Assembly (NCBI GenBank): GCA_034769895.1 | Contig: CM068373.1 | Span: 280,891,158-280,955,157, forward strand | DNA from: Magicicada septendecula | Taxonomy: Eukaryota; Arthropoda; Insecta; Hemiptera; Cicadidae | Direction of reading: 5' to 3' | DNA: 64,000 bases | Shown here: positions 1 through 11,380 of the stretch, in pieces | Position numbering within the stretch: position 1 is the stretch's first letter | Layout: the number at the start of each line of letters is the position of its first letter | Notes under the pieces: model-generated | Seen by the model: only the letters and a program-made list of their open reading frames with translations | Databases searched by the model: none | What the model was told of the DNA's origin: nothing | Position numbers and translations under genes: made by a program

Positions 1-1540
1 CAATCTAATTTGAAACACAAAACATAATAGAATAAAACATTTAAAATAACAAAATATTATTATAACTAGTAGGGCAAATTGACATTTAAATTATTTAAAA
101 TAAACCATTCTTAATTTTACATTACTTTCAAATTCTATCCAAATTCTGTCACTGGTTTCAAAATAAAATTTTATATTCTTATAATTCCCTTTCTGTATCT
201 GACAATCTTACTCTACATTACTTTGGGTGATTTGAATTATTTATCTCATTTAATTTACTACTTGATCTGTATACACATATAATCTTTGTCTCTCTGACTC
301 TAACCTCTAACAACTGTAACTCACATGACACCCATCTCTATTGAAACATCTACCAAAACACTCTCTAAACCCAACTTATCATTAAACTCAAATCGCCACC
401 TTCTCTCTATATATATAAAAAAAAATGCTCTCTAACCCTTTGTACATAGGATACGTGTCCCCCCCCAAAAAAACTCAATTCCCTTATCTGGCCCCTGGAT
501 TCTACCTAAGGCGGCCCCTCCTCACTAAAATCGATCCTATCCTGTCCCAACTTATCATTATGTTGCGGACTCCCACATTACACTACCCCCTACTACAAAA
601 TTGCCATCCCCAAAATCTCAATCTCATTACCTTACAACAAATACAACAAAATAACATCATTAATTATAAACCTCAATATATCACTCAAAACTCTACATAG
701 ATTCTCCATTACTACTGTGTCAACATCAATACTTCTCAAAATTCTATAATATACATTACTTCAAAACAACATTACATTATTTTCATCTCTACTATTTCAA
801 CTTCAACTTTGACTTCAACTTGGACAGATCTACATGTCCCATAAAATATTCATCACCCCAAAACTATCTTTTATTAACTTGCATAAATTGTTACTTTACT
901 TCTCACTTTATCAAATTATTTTTATCATTACTTTAAAACATCTGTAATACATTAAAACATTACATTGAACATTAATTACTTGGAATATTTATAAACCAAT
1001 ATACCAGTGACATTTTATTGCTGATCAGCTGATATCCCTAACACAATGAAAGCACATCTCCAAATTGAACAAAATATATGAAATATATATTTATCAATAC
1101 TTACTTCTATTATGTTAGCTGCCTGCCAGTCAGTTTAATTATCTGCTTAGTTTAAAATACACACATAATGAAGACACATATTGTTATCAATGCTTATATC
1201 TAACCTACGATAATAAAATAATACAATTAAAATTACAGCATGAACACCTTATATTGAGTGTCTGATCATCTAAATACTTAAACAGAGCACAAGCATTTTT
1301 TATTGTATCAGATTTGAATTAGCACAAATTTTTTTATGTTGTAAAATTTAAATTCGTGGCTCCTCTGAGTCACCTCCCGTCCACACACTCTATTACAAAT
1401 TATGGAGGACTGTATCGCCCTCTCGCTTTCACAAAGACGGCATATTTTGGAGTAGTTTGACCTCTCCGTGTCTTTGCTTCCGCTATTACATTTTAAAAGG
1501 TTCAGATATCAACATACCTTTGTTATATAGTTACATGCCC
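1..1540. other. AT-rich non-coding DNA
   Basis: No coding frame with recognisable content on either strand. A short open frame at 425-700 has a biased, low-complexity composition and no ATG context or domain I can support. Nothing else is seen here. Confidence 0.6.
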
Positions 1541-1551
1541 TTAATGCGGGT

Positions 1552-1965
1552 CTACCACCTGGCTTTGCTGTTCCACCGCGAACAGAGTGGTAGCCGCTGT
1601 TCCATAGTGCCTGGATTTCCCCTAATTGTCACCCCCCATTGAATTTCTACTATATACCAATTTCAAGTCAGCTATGGTCAAGGGACTTGATATGACCATA
1701 GCTGGCCGCTAGCCAAATCCACGATTAGTGCTGGTAAGGCAGTAATCGCCCGAAAAGTCGGGGAAATCTAACTTCATTTCAGTGCCTGTTACACTCATCA
1801 TTATTATGTGCGACACGATCGTCTATCAGTGTGTAAATTGAATTTACACGAAAAGGTGTGTCGCACATTTTCGCCATTTTCGCCTCCGATGGAGGTAACA
1901 CTCTCGGTTACCCCCAACCCATTTCGCTATCTACGGGAGCACAGGTCACCCCCGCAATAGCAACT
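1552..1965. other. hairpin-rich GC block
   Basis: This block is clearly richer in G+C than the AT-rich DNA around it and contains a series of inverted repeats. They are 1552-1558 with 1587-1593 (7-bp stem, with an inner 5-bp stem 1569-1573/1580-1584); 1670-1680 with 1693-1703 (perfect 11-bp stem, 12-nt loop); 1749-1753 with 1758-1762; 1807-1816 with 1858-1867 (10-bp stem) enclosing a perfect 9+1+9 palindrome at 1831-1849; and 1883-1887 with 1891-1895. No coding frame fits it. It could be a structured RNA, a TE untranslated region or a short non-autonomous element; I do not recognise it. Confidence 0.5.
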
Positions 1966-1969
1966 TAAT

Positions 1970-2771
1970 AACTAACTAATTAAATTATTTTATATACATT
2001 ATAATATAATATTTTCATCAAGAATCATTTAACTCATTCATAACTTTCTACCATTGAACTTTCTTAAAACTTTCAAATTTATTATTAATAATTAGTATAT
2101 ATCATTTTTCAGTTATTATTAAATTTTTTAATTATCATTTTTATCTAACACAATTATTTCAAATAATCTCACTATTGAATTAAAATCTTAGTTACCTGTA
2201 AACATTTTTATTATGCATGATTCATATTGTAAAAGTTCTATACTTACAATCCATTTAACCTGATATACACACAAAACATATTCACCATACCACATTACTT
2301 TCACCTCACCTCTGAAACATTTAACACAAACATTACTTAAACAATTTATCCCTTAATCACCAAATTTCCATCTCGTAAAATAATTTATATTCATCAAAAA
2401 ATTTAATTACCCGACATTTAAATAATCAATCAACATATTTAACATGTATCAAATTGTTTTAATTAATTTAATTATTAACAACACAAATTGCATTACCATC
2501 ATAACAACTATTATTAGTCAATTACTGTTTTCAAAATTAATTCTGATATTTATTTAACTTGCAAATATTTCAATATTATTATTACAACAATCATCTTACG
2601 TACACACTTATTTACTTAACATTCCACAATGCACACAAATAAATTCACTATATTTTTATTTACAAACTCTTGTTATTAACTGTTCCGTTTTTTCCGCACT
2701 TCGTTGTCCAAATTTGCCATGTCAGAACCATAAAACATAATGTTTATAACTGTCTTTTAGTGGTTTATAGT
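1970..2771. other. AT-rich non-coding DNA
   Basis: Very AT-rich, with stops in all frames on both strands. It lies downstream of the minus-strand gag-like frame, where pol would be expected if that element were complete, but no protease, RT or integrase motif is visible. Confidence 0.55.
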
Positions 2772-3942
2772 TTAACCTCCATCGTCCCAAATAAGTCTTG
2801 GTTTTATACCACACTGTTGCTTTTTATTGACAAACAAATGGTTACTTTGTGTGTCATAACTAGAACAACCAAATTCACTCATTTTACCAAAATGCTCATT
2901 AAACCAGTCTACGTTAGGTATTTTTGTTACATCTCCATCGGTAAATACATTCATGATCGGGTTAATTACTTTAGTCAAATCATTATAATCATTATTAATC
3001 AAATATTCAAATAAACTTTCTTTCCATTCGTCATACTTTCTATGGAAATTATACAATTCTGTTCCTTTCTCCCCATACAATTCTCTGTTTAGCTCTCTCT
3101 CTTCATAACACCACATCACACTCTCACAATTATTCCGGACAGAGGGTACAAAATTACACAACAAAAATAAACACCTCAATTCACCTATCAATACGGGACT
3201 CTTGCCCTTCAACAACAACACTTGTGAACTCATTAAATCATCATAAACATCATCAATAATAAAGGGAAAATTTACCCCCTGTCCCCACTCTACCACAACA
3301 TTATTTTTCCACACTCTCTCTAACTCATTAACATCCCATTATCACTACATTCCACCAACTCATCAGTACTCTCATTCTTTATTTTTACCGTATCAGTCTC
3401 CGATACTAATTCTTCAAATACATTACTATTATTCTCATTATTTTCAACATTATTGTTATCATTTATTAACTCTTTCTCTGGTATCATATTTTTACATTTG
3501 TCACTACAATTTTCATTGGTTTTATTTTTCTCTGTACATACACATTCTCTTCACTCCTTTGTTTCTCTACATATTTCGTTCAATTTACTCTCCAAACTAC
3601 ATATTGAATTAGTTAATACATCAAACTTGGCATCACTCATGTCAAAACGACTATTCATATCGCTACTTATCACATTAAATTTGGTCTCAAAATTACTATT
3701 CATTTTCTCGAATGGACTGAGCATGATACTCATTATATCGTTATCGGATCTATTACATTTTGTTGAGATCGGGGTTATCTGCACCCCCGAATCTTCAGTT
3801 ACATTACTCTGATCATTCATATTTAATTCTGTTTTATTCGGACTCGCACTTGGAGTCGAATGTATTTAAAAACTACTCATATTTGAGTCGTCAACATTTT
3901 TGACGCTATTTTCATTTATTTTATTCTCGTTATCTGACATTT
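2772..3942 (-). pseudogene. broken gag-like reading frame of a retroelement
   Basis: On the minus strand an ATG at 3942 opens a hydrophilic, Asn/Asp/Ser-rich frame. It is interrupted by a TAA near 3868, a TGA near 3551 and a change of frame near 3340. The middle part (about 3720-3560) has repeated Met/Phe/Leu/Ile heptad-like spacing (NSNFETKFNVISSD onward) suggesting a coiled coil. The last part, read from 3314 to the stop at 2772, is a 180-residue alpha-type segment with many Trp/Tyr/Phe and no zinc knuckle. Long N-terminal coiled coil, then capsid-like domain, then a tRNA-primer-like site just upstream (4128-4143) fits a Ty3/Gypsy-type gag. The family assignment is inference: no motif proves it. 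No pol follows. An alternative is a decayed host gene exon. Confidence 0.4.
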
Positions 3943-4127
3943 TTTACAATTGATATTCAAAATATTAATACTCTAATTAATTAATTTTTTGTAATGTGCT
4001 TTTGTATTACTTTCGGTATATCTTTGCGTACATAACGCATTTCTATTTTGCTGCGCTAACCTAACACATGTTTGTATCTTTATTGTAGATGTGGAATTTA
4101 ATTACTTATAATTAATTATAATTCGTG

Positions 4128-4143
4128 CCTGTCACGGGCGCCA
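4128..4143 (-). other. primer-binding-site-like sequence
   Basis: Read on the minus strand, TGGCGCCCGTGACAGG starts with the TGG expected opposite a tRNA CCA end. It is preceded two bases earlier by a CA dinucleotide (4146-4147), as at the end of an LTR. It sits about 190 bp upstream of the gag-like ATG at 3942. The CGTGACAGG part is complementary to a tRNA-Asp-type anticodon arm, from memory. A matching second LTR was not found in the window. Confidence 0.35.
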
Positions 4144-4145
4144 AT

Positions 4146-4745
4146 TGTTATTATTCTATAATGAATTAAATTTATTAATTACAAAAATGCAATATAACTT
4201 CCACCTACCTCCATGATCTCTTCTGCCGGGTTCCAGGATCCGATCACAAGTATGTTAGATACAAACATGTGTACAGGTTTGTGCAATAATTAACCATAAT
4301 CATTTTTGGAAGAGAATTAATATTTTTTCTTTATTCAAACGTGATAAATTTATAAGTTTTCTCCAAAATAGATCTTTGTTTTATATGTTTCAAATGTTGT
4401 GCAACTCTTACATCTTACTTGTAATAGAACTTACAAACTAGGGCTTACCTTATGTATCATTCATATTTACACAAACAGAATTACAAACACAAACAGCCCA
4501 GCTTTGCTCACTCACACATACACACAGACCCCGAAAAATTATAACACCCTTAACATTTTGGAAGATTCCCCACCCGGCGGCAACGTGCTTCACTCACGCA
4601 TTATTATGACTTCTCGCTTTTTTCCCTGCTTGGTGTCCGAACCCGATATTTATGTTCTTCAAATTATCTAAACACTCCACTGTTTATCAATGATAATCAT
4701 TTTCACCAACAGTTCCACTTTTTACTGGAAAAAATAAAAAAAACT
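4146..4745. other. possible LTR remnant of the gag-like element, AT-rich
   Basis: If the site at 4128-4143 is a real primer-binding site, an LTR should extend to higher coordinates from 4146. A TATAAAT-like sequence occurs on the minus strand near 4345, with AATAAA-like signals closer to 4146. The far boundary and a partner LTR cannot be seen, so the boundary given is arbitrary. Confidence 0.2.
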
Positions 4746-4749
4746 TTGT

Positions 4750-5280
4750 AGAGAGCCTACTTAGCTCCGTGCCGACCGGCACATATAGCGTAACTGGGAA
4801 GCGTGCTTGTCTGAGCGGGCGGAACTTCGTATTCACGGCCAACAGATTTTCGTCGCCGTTCATGCTTAATTGCTGTGGTGTATTCCCTCTATGCATGGAA
4901 CATAGTCGTTATTTGTGTGGTAACCGGGGACGATATTTGCCTCTGCTATACTGATGTCACTAGCAGCGGGCGGGGCTTAAATACATTTCCTGTAGCTGGC
5001 TGGTTGGTTTTACAAATTGTTCATTCCAGCGCCATTTTTTGCATCGACGTTGGAGTTTCACGGCGTCACTTCAGCGCCCCGTCCTGAGATGTTAAGTGCG
5101 GGCGTCGTCACACATATACAGAGTTCTGAGAATTTTTAGGGTGGTATGAATGCCTTGCCGCATTACACAATAGAGATTGCGCCTCGCCTTTGTCTCAAAC
5201 TGTTCTACTTGCCATGTGTTCTGTTGTAATGGAAATAACGTTTGCCGTATAATAAAACTTTCACAATAAATCTTTTATAA
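4750..5280 (+). promoter_or_regulatory. promoter-like and polyadenylation-like GC-richer stretch
   Basis: A GC-richer stretch within AT-rich DNA. A TTAAATA box preceded by GC-rich sequence lies at about 4977-4983, and AATAAA-type signals occur on the plus strand at about 5250-5270. This order (TATA-like box, about 270 bp, then poly(A) signals) is what an LTR would show, but it could also be the promoter of an unrelated transcript. No downstream coding exon is visible. Confidence 0.22.
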
Positions 5281-5289
5281 AATCCTGCA

Positions 5290-5990
5290 AAAAATGAAAT
5301 AAATAAAAATACAAATGCCCCCTACTGTAAGAAATAAAATAACCCAATTTTGGACACGTTACAAGTTGACTTAAATTCCGACAATATATATAAATGACAA
5401 ACATTTCAGATTTGGTCTAAAGTTGTTTTGTTTGTGTCACATGATGAAATGTTTCAGGGATGTACTTGGAATCTTTCCTTATATATATCAACAAGGATAT
5501 ATGTAAAATTCCAGAGTATCCAGACAGTTTACATCTACTGGCATCTGAGCGAGTGGTAATCGTTTGGCCAAAAATTTGCTCGAGAATGGAAGACAAATTA
5601 TTGTAGACAACTGGTACTGAGTATCAAAGATACTGGTACTGGTACAAAGATATGATGTCACGGGTAAAGTGCATACAGTTAACGCAGCATTACACAAAGG
5701 GTCGTCATTGTTGGAAACAAAAATGTTACTTGTCGCTTTGCAGATAAAAAGGACATTTCTGTACTAACAATATGTGTCTTATGAAAGAAACAAAGAAAAT
5801 AAGTGTGTGTGCATGCATGCAGATGCAGACATGCGTGCTTAGTGGAGGTAGTAGTAGGTAGGAATGGTGATGGTGGGTGAGGGGTTTGACAAAGGATTGG
5901 GGAAGAGTTATGAACCTTGAGGAAAGAGTAAAAATATAATTTCAAAGAAAACCTAAGTTGTTTAACAACTTATTTCAATTTTCATAGCTA
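5290..5990. other. non-coding, nothing recognised
   Basis: No supported coding frame, RNA gene or repeat. Part of it is probably 3' flank of the zinc-finger gene. Confidence 0.5.
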
Positions 5991-5995
5991 TTGCA

Positions 5996-6001
5996 TTTAT
6001 T
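5996..6001 (-). terminator. candidate polyadenylation signal of the zinc-finger gene
   Basis: AATAAA on the minus strand about 455 bp beyond the zinc-finger stop codon. It is the nearest clear hexamer I saw on that strand, and AT-rich sequence follows it. Confidence 0.3.
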
Positions 6002-6239
6002 TGGTATAAGTATATGCTTGGAATGCATTTTAAGGATCTGGATGTCTTAATCAAGTATTCATTGCTTTCTTTACTAACAAAACACTAAGTAGAAAATATT
6101 TTGCGCAAGAATTACAACACAATACCATCACAATTCACTGAGCAATTAATGTGTGGTTTGATAACGGTCCTTTATCAGAAATAGTATGGTTCTGACACTC
6201 CATCACTCTATTACTTTCACCCATGTGAGTTATTTTACA

Positions 6240-6457
6240 TGCTTAATTTTTTAAAATCTCAGAGATACCCCACTGATATTTCTCAATTCCACTATGAATT
6301 AAGTCTAAACAAACTACTACCAGAAGAGAACAGTTTTTTAAAGATTTTACATGATAATTCTTTACTTGTCTGTGAAAACGATACAACTTGACAAATGATT
6401 CGTTTGTACGAGCATTAGAGATTTCACACAGATTATATTTTGTCTCACTTTGACTAA
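6240..6457 (-). pseudogene. decayed C2H2 finger tail after the zinc-finger stop
   Basis: Directly after the TAG of the zinc-finger frame, the minus strand (partly in another frame) still reads as recognisable but ruined fingers. Pieces such as YNLCEISNARTNESF, FHRQVKNYHVKSLKNCS and LIHSGIEKYQWGISEI keep the CEI, linker and H..H spacing but have lost zinc ligands (for example C to W/G). The gene therefore once carried at least two more fingers, and a stop created the present C terminus. Confidence 0.7.
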
Positions 6458-7999
6458 CTATACTCCACTGTGAATTGACATATGATTTGACAAGCTTCTC
6501 TTTTGTGAGAAAAATTTGGAACATATTTCACACTGATATTTCTTTATGCCACTGTGAAATATGTAATGCCTTGACAAACCACTGCTTAGTGTGAACTTTT
6601 TGTTACAGATTTCACACTGATACTTCTTTACCCCACTGTGAAATAAGTAATGCCTTGACAAACCACTGCTTAGTGTGAACTTTTTGTTACAGATTTCACA
6701 CTGATACTTCTTTACTTCACTGTGAATTAACATATGAACTGACAAACTACTCTTTTGTGTGAAAAGTTTGTAACAGATTTCACACTGATATTTCTTAACT
6801 CCACTGTGAATTAACATATGAGTTGACAAATTAACCTTTTGTGTGAAAAGTTTGGAACAGATTTCACACTGATACTTTACTCCACTATGAATTAACATAT
6901 GGATTGACAAACCATTCCTTTGTGTGAACTTTTTGTTACAGATTTCACACTGATAATTCTTTACTTCACTGTGAATTGACATATGAGTTGACAAGATACT
7001 CTTTAGTGAGAAAAATTTGGAACATATTTCACACTGATAGTTCTTTTCACCACTGTGAATTAAGTAATGCCTTGACAAACCACTACTTTGTGTGAACATT
7101 TTGTTACAGATTTCACACTGATAATTCTTAACTCCACTGTGAATTAACATATGATTTGACAAATGAACCTTTTGTGTGAAAAGTTTTGAACAGATTTCAC
7201 ACTTATAATTCTTTACTCCACTATGAATTAACATATGGTTTGACAAACCATTCCTTCGTGCGAACCTTTTGTTACAGATTTCACACTGATACTTCTTTAC
7301 TCCGCTATGAATTAACATATGTTTCGACAAATGACACTTTAGTGAGAAACGTTTGCAACAGATTTCACACTGATGATTCTTTACTCCACTGTGAATTGAC
7401 ATATGAATTGACAAATTACCCTTTGTAGTGAAAAGTTTGCAACAGATTTCACACTGATAATTCTTTACTCCACTATGAATTAACATATGGGTTGACAAAC
7501 TACCCTTTGTAGTGAAAAGTTTGTAACAGATTTCACACTGATAATTCTTAACTCCACTGTGAATTAACATATGAGTTGACAAATTAACCTTTTGTGTGAA
7601 AAGTTTGGAACAGATTTCACACTGATAATGCTTTACTCCACTGTGAATTAACATATGAGCCGACATATTACTCTTTCTCAAGACTTTGTTACAAATTTTA
7701 CACTGTTCCTTTACTTCACTGTGAACTGATTTATAAGTTGCCACATCATTCTTATTAATGAACGTTTTGTTACAAATAACAGACTGGTATGAATTTAAAC
7801 CACTACAGAATAATTCATGATGAGACATCGTTTTTAAGTCTCTAAAAATTTTGTGACAATTATCACATCTGTACATTCCTGATGAATCACAATTAGCTTT
7901 CAGTAAACTGGAGTTATGATCTTTTCGTCCATACAGTGTATAACAAATATCTCCTTCATCAGTGTGTTTAGTTTCAATGCTGTTTCCGTCTGACATGCC
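6458..7999 (-). CDS. C2H2 zinc-finger protein with 15-finger array (single large exon)
   Basis: An ATG at 7996 opens a 512-codon frame ending at 6458. The first ~90 residues are acidic/polar and hold two degenerate finger-like motifs (YRCDNCHKIF with a C2HC end, then YQSVICNKTF lacking one Cys). From about residue 95 come 15 canonical C2H2 fingers in a strict 28-residue period, CEIC-x12-H-x3-H, joined by HSGVK-type linkers instead of TGEKP. No KRAB, ZAD, BTB or SCAN domain is visible in this exon. A clean acceptor (TTTTTCAG) stands just before the ATG, so a 5' non-coding or short coding exon is likely farther right. The expected role is nuclear, sequence-specific DNA binding. The array looks evolutionarily labile: fingers 2 and 11 share the same helix (TQKVNLSTH) and fingers 13 and 14 are nearly identical. 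The orthologue is unknown. It is the only intact gene in the window. Confidence 0.85.
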   Translation of the reverse strand, partial: GMSDGNSIETKHTDEGDICYTLYGRKDHNSSLLKANCDSSGMYRCDNCHKIFRDLKTMSHHELFCSGLNSYQSVICNKTFINKNDVATYKSVHSEVKEQCKICNKVLRKSNMSAHMLIHSGVKHYQCEICSKLFTQKVNLSTHMLIHSGVKNYQCEICYKLFTTKGSLSTHMLIHSGVKNYQCEICCKLFTTKGNLSIHMSIHSGVKNHQCEICCKRFSLKCHLSKHMLIHSGVKKYQCEICNKRFARRNGLSNHMLIHSGVKNYKCEICSKLFTQKVHLSNHMLIHSGVKNYQCEICNKMFTQSSGLSRHYLIHSGEKNYQCEICSKFFSLKSILSTHMSIHSEVKNYQCEICNKKFTQRNGLSIHMLIHSGVKYQCEICSKLFTQKVNLSTHMLIHSGVKKYQCEICYKLFTQKSSLSVHMLIHSEVKKYQCEICNKKFTLSSGLSRHYLFHSGVKKYQCEICNKKFTLSSGLSRHYIFHSGIKKYQCEICSKFFSQKRSLSNHMSIHSGV

Positions 8000-8012
8000 C
8001 TGAAAAATATTT
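8000..8012 (-). promoter_or_regulatory. splice acceptor before the zinc-finger exon
   Basis: On the minus strand a T-rich tract ends in CAG immediately before GGCATG, so the exon would start at 7999 and the ATG follows two bases later. No matching donor could be chosen with confidence. Confidence 0.5.
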
Positions 8013-8048
8013 ATACAACATTATTTTAAAGCAGATGTCTCACTCATA

Positions 8049-8705
8049 AGAAGTCACACTAGTATGCAGAATTCATCAGCTTGCACACAGTGCATTATTG
8101 GATAAATTTTGATATTAAATACGTTTTCATTTATCAAAAAAATTACAAAAATTATGATTACCCTATTATTTTTGTTTACTGAAGTAACAATTGTACTATC
8201 ATACAATAAATACTAAAAATTTAACATAATCTGACTTTCGACATAATTCCCATTAGTCTTACACTGAGGTGGACTTATACAATTTCTAAAACTTAACACT
8301 ACATTCAGATTTCAGTTAAATTTCTGTGTAATTGGAATGCCACCTATGTTTTTGTTTTATCAAAATTCTGAGCCATCTTTTGATTCTGTCATCCCAAAAT
8401 TTGGAAAATTTTTAAAAATTAGCTTAATTCACATTTTGGTTGTAATTCTATTTAATTTTAACCCCCAGATATCCACTCTTTTCAAAATTTTGACCACCAC
8501 ACATTTTGACTTCCCCACCAACCTATCTTTTGATGGACCAAACTAAAAAAAAAAACAATAGAATTCTGCAGGGAAAATTTATGGACACATATGCCAAGTT
8601 TTGCAAAAAATGGGTGTTCAAAAGTTATCAAGACATATCGCAAACAGATAAGACAGAAAAAGCCAAATGGTTTTGTAAAAACTAAGCACTCACATTCCTC
8701 AGTCA
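8049..8705. repeat. dispersed repeat, diverged copy
   Basis: Collinear but diverged from 19683-20410 and its array copies. Shared blocks in the same order include CACTAGTATGC, GATTACCCTATT, CATACAATAAATGCTAAAAAT (A in place of G here), CTATCTTTTG, CAAAAGTTATC and AAACAGA. The run of sequence resembling 'GTTCAAAAGTTATC ... CAGACAGACA' is typical of ends of insect dispersed repeats. No coding potential is seen; the class is unknown. Confidence 0.6.
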
Positions 8706-10195
8706 AGACATGGAGGAACAATTGTTTAGTGGATATTTTTATCCACTTTTTAACAAAATATATATTGTGTGAATACATGTCTACAATCAACTTGAATGTT
8801 AAAAATATAATGATCAAAAATAGGTCAAGCACGTGCACACTCGCACGCACACACTTGCCCTTCTATTTAATTATCTTTATTTTATCTTAAATTTATTACA
8901 TGTGTACTATACTAGTTTCTAATTTAATATGTTTATTAGGTTTCCCTGAGCAGTAATCTGTCCGATTTTAGAAATACCGTATTTTAGTGTTTGATGTTTT
9001 TAAACTGTCTATTATTTTATCTTCACTAAACCGTTGTAATTTATTGATATTTTACCTCACAAGTTTGAGTTGAAAGGCTAAAAACATGCCTGAACAACAA
9101 ATTCATATCATCAGCCCTAGTAATTGATAACATTTCATTATGAAGACTGTTTGGTGTAATGTTAAGTTTCATGGCTGCTTATCAGCTCTGCATCAATTCT
9201 ATCTGTTAATTCTGAAGGGTACTCCTATTCTAAATGACAGTCTTTATTACACATCTATGAAAGAACGTGGGTACACATGTTTGTAAATTATCCTCTGTCA
9301 GTAAACACCACCAATTTGGACAAAACAGGGTTCAATGAATTCTCACAGATGCAAGTGTACTAGATAATGTGGACTCCTAAAACAAAATACGAGACAACAG
9401 ACGCCATAATGTTAACACGCAAACTAAAAAAAGTTTAAGAAACATTGAGGAAAATACCTGTTTTATCTTCACCTTAGAAATAAACACATTACTTAATGTA
9501 TAAGACATTAATAATAATGCTAACATTTAATTGTGATAATTCATTCTGATGAACCAGTGACTACCCAACTAAGCAGAGAAGGAGGTTATGAGTTTGTTGC
9601 TGTTACTATGTTTGTTTCGGCATCTGTAACTCTGAATTTGATGCACAGATTACAGTAATTGTCAGTCAAACAACTCTTGTCGTTTCCTTTCATCCAACAC
9701 TACGGTATGCAATATTTCAGACAATAACAAACAGTAGATGATAGACAATATATTCTCAAGTTCTCAAATAAAATATATTTTTTGTTGTTTGAACCCCAAT
9801 TTTTATTAAAGTTATTCTAATATCATAAAATATCTTTAATGCTGATCCTGTTTCCCCCTATACCTGTGTATCAGATTCAAGTTTTAAATACTACAACCTT
9901 TTCTGTAGTCAGGAATTTTGTTTTCCTAATTATGACTTATTTTATCCTCAAAATATTTGTCATTCAAACCATAGTTCTAATGCATTTTTGTTGAGCACTT
10001 TTTGTGATAAAAACAAGAAACTAGAGTTTCTGAATTTTGCACACCACGTGTATCAACATCTAGCTGCGTAAGTATTTAATCGCCAGACAAGGCAGGTGAG
10101 GAGCTGAGCAATGCACTTATTAAAAACAATGCACATAACTATAAAAACTGAAAGCCTTAAAAATTCTATTTGAATTAAATAAAAATTGTACACAG

Positions 10196-10198
<3 letters not shown>
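8706..10198. other. non-coding, nothing recognised
   Basis: No domain-bearing frame on either strand. The region lies between the zinc-finger exon and the minisatellite and may contain 5' exons or intron of the zinc-finger gene, but none could be supported. Confidence 0.45.

Positions 10199-10233
<35 letters not shown>
10199..10233. repeat. (TG)n microsatellite
   Basis: Uninterrupted alternation of T and G over about 35 bp. Confidence 0.95.
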
Positions 10234-10235
<2 letters not shown>

Positions 10236-10309
10236 ATACAAACCCTATATAAAGCTCTTTTGAGATTATCTGTTGGTTGAGTAGCGTTATATAGGACTTT
10301 TACTGTATG

Positions 10310-11372
10310 TACTATGTTGGCACAACAAGAGTTCCCATATCAGAGGTATAAGTTGGTGTGACATAAGCAAACTACTCCCCACCCAACCTGCAAACACCAG
10401 CACGTCCGTATGTGGTTGCACATTATGGAGCTACACTTTACTGTTGTCACAACAATAATTCCCATACCAAAGGTGTAAGTTGGTGTGATATAAGCAAACT
10501 ACTCCCCACCCAACCTGGAAACATCAGCACGTCCGTATGTGGTTGCACATTATGGAGCTACACTCTACTGTTGTCACAATAGTTCCCTTACCAGAGGTGT
10601 AATTTGGTTTGATACAAGCAAACTACTCCCCACCCAACCTGCAAACACCAGCACGTCCGTATGTGGTTACACACTATGGAGCTACACTCTACTATTGCCA
10701 AAATAGTTCTCTTACCAGAGGTGTAAGTTGGTGTGATACAAGCAAACTACTCGCCACCCAACCTGCAAACACCAGCACGTCCGTATGTGGTTGCACATTA
10801 TGGAGCTACACTCTACTGTTGTCACAATAGTTCCCTTACCAGAGGTGTAATTTGGTTTGATACAAGCAAACTACTCCCCACCCAACCTGCAAACACCAGC
10901 ACGTCCGTATGTGGTTACACACTATGGAGCTACACTCTACTATTGCCAAAATAGTTCTCTTACCAGAGGTGTAAGTTGGTGTGATACAAGCAAACTACTC
11001 CCCACCCAACCTGCAAACACCAGCACGTCCGTATGTGGTTGCACATTATGGAGCTACACTCTACTGTTGTCACAATAGTTCCCTTACCAGAGGTGTAAGT
11101 TGGTGTGATACAAGCAAACTACTCCCCACCCAACCTGCAAACACCAGCACGTCCGTATGTGGTTGCACATTATGGAGCTACACTTTACTGTTGTCACAAC
11201 AATAATTCCCATACCAAAGGTGTAAGTTGGTGTGATATAAGCAAACTACTCCCCACCTGCAAAACACCAGTACATCCGTATGTGGTTGCACATTATGGAG
11301 CTACACTCTACTATTGCCACAATAGTTCCCTTACTAGAGGTGTAAGTTGGTGTGATACAAGCAAACAGCTCA
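10310..11372. repeat. 124-bp minisatellite, about 8.5 copies, with a 248-bp dimer
   Basis: A 124-bp monomer (recognisable by CAAGCAAACTACTCCCCACC, CACGTCCGTATGTGG and GGAGCTACACT) is repeated with starts near 10355, 10480, 10602, 10726, 10850, 10974, 11098, 11227 and a partial at 11349. Copies alternate in type: 10602-10849 and 10850-11097 are nearly identical 248-bp dimers (one clear C/G difference), so a dimer was duplicated after the monomers diverged. 124 is not a multiple of 3, so reading frames rotate, and long overlapping open frames here are a by-product. The array stops where BEL gag homology begins (11381). Confidence 0.95.
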
Positions 11373-11380
11373 TAAGGTAA

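Noticed and set aside
425..700. Open frame of 91 codons near the left end
   Set aside because: Low-complexity, AT-rich composition, no domain, no splice or promoter context; stops flank it as expected by chance.
7186..7428. Plus-strand open frame inside the zinc-finger exon
   Set aside because: It is the complement of the 84-bp finger repeat; the periodic protein is a shadow of the real minus-strand gene.
10609..11205. Five overlapping 73-74 codon open frames with repeated sequence
   Set aside because: They are three rotating frames through the 124-bp minisatellite; spacing is exactly 124 bp and no gene is implied.
10310..11372. CRISPR-like array
   Set aside because: Repeats are contiguous 124-bp monomers without unique spacers, in a eukaryotic context.
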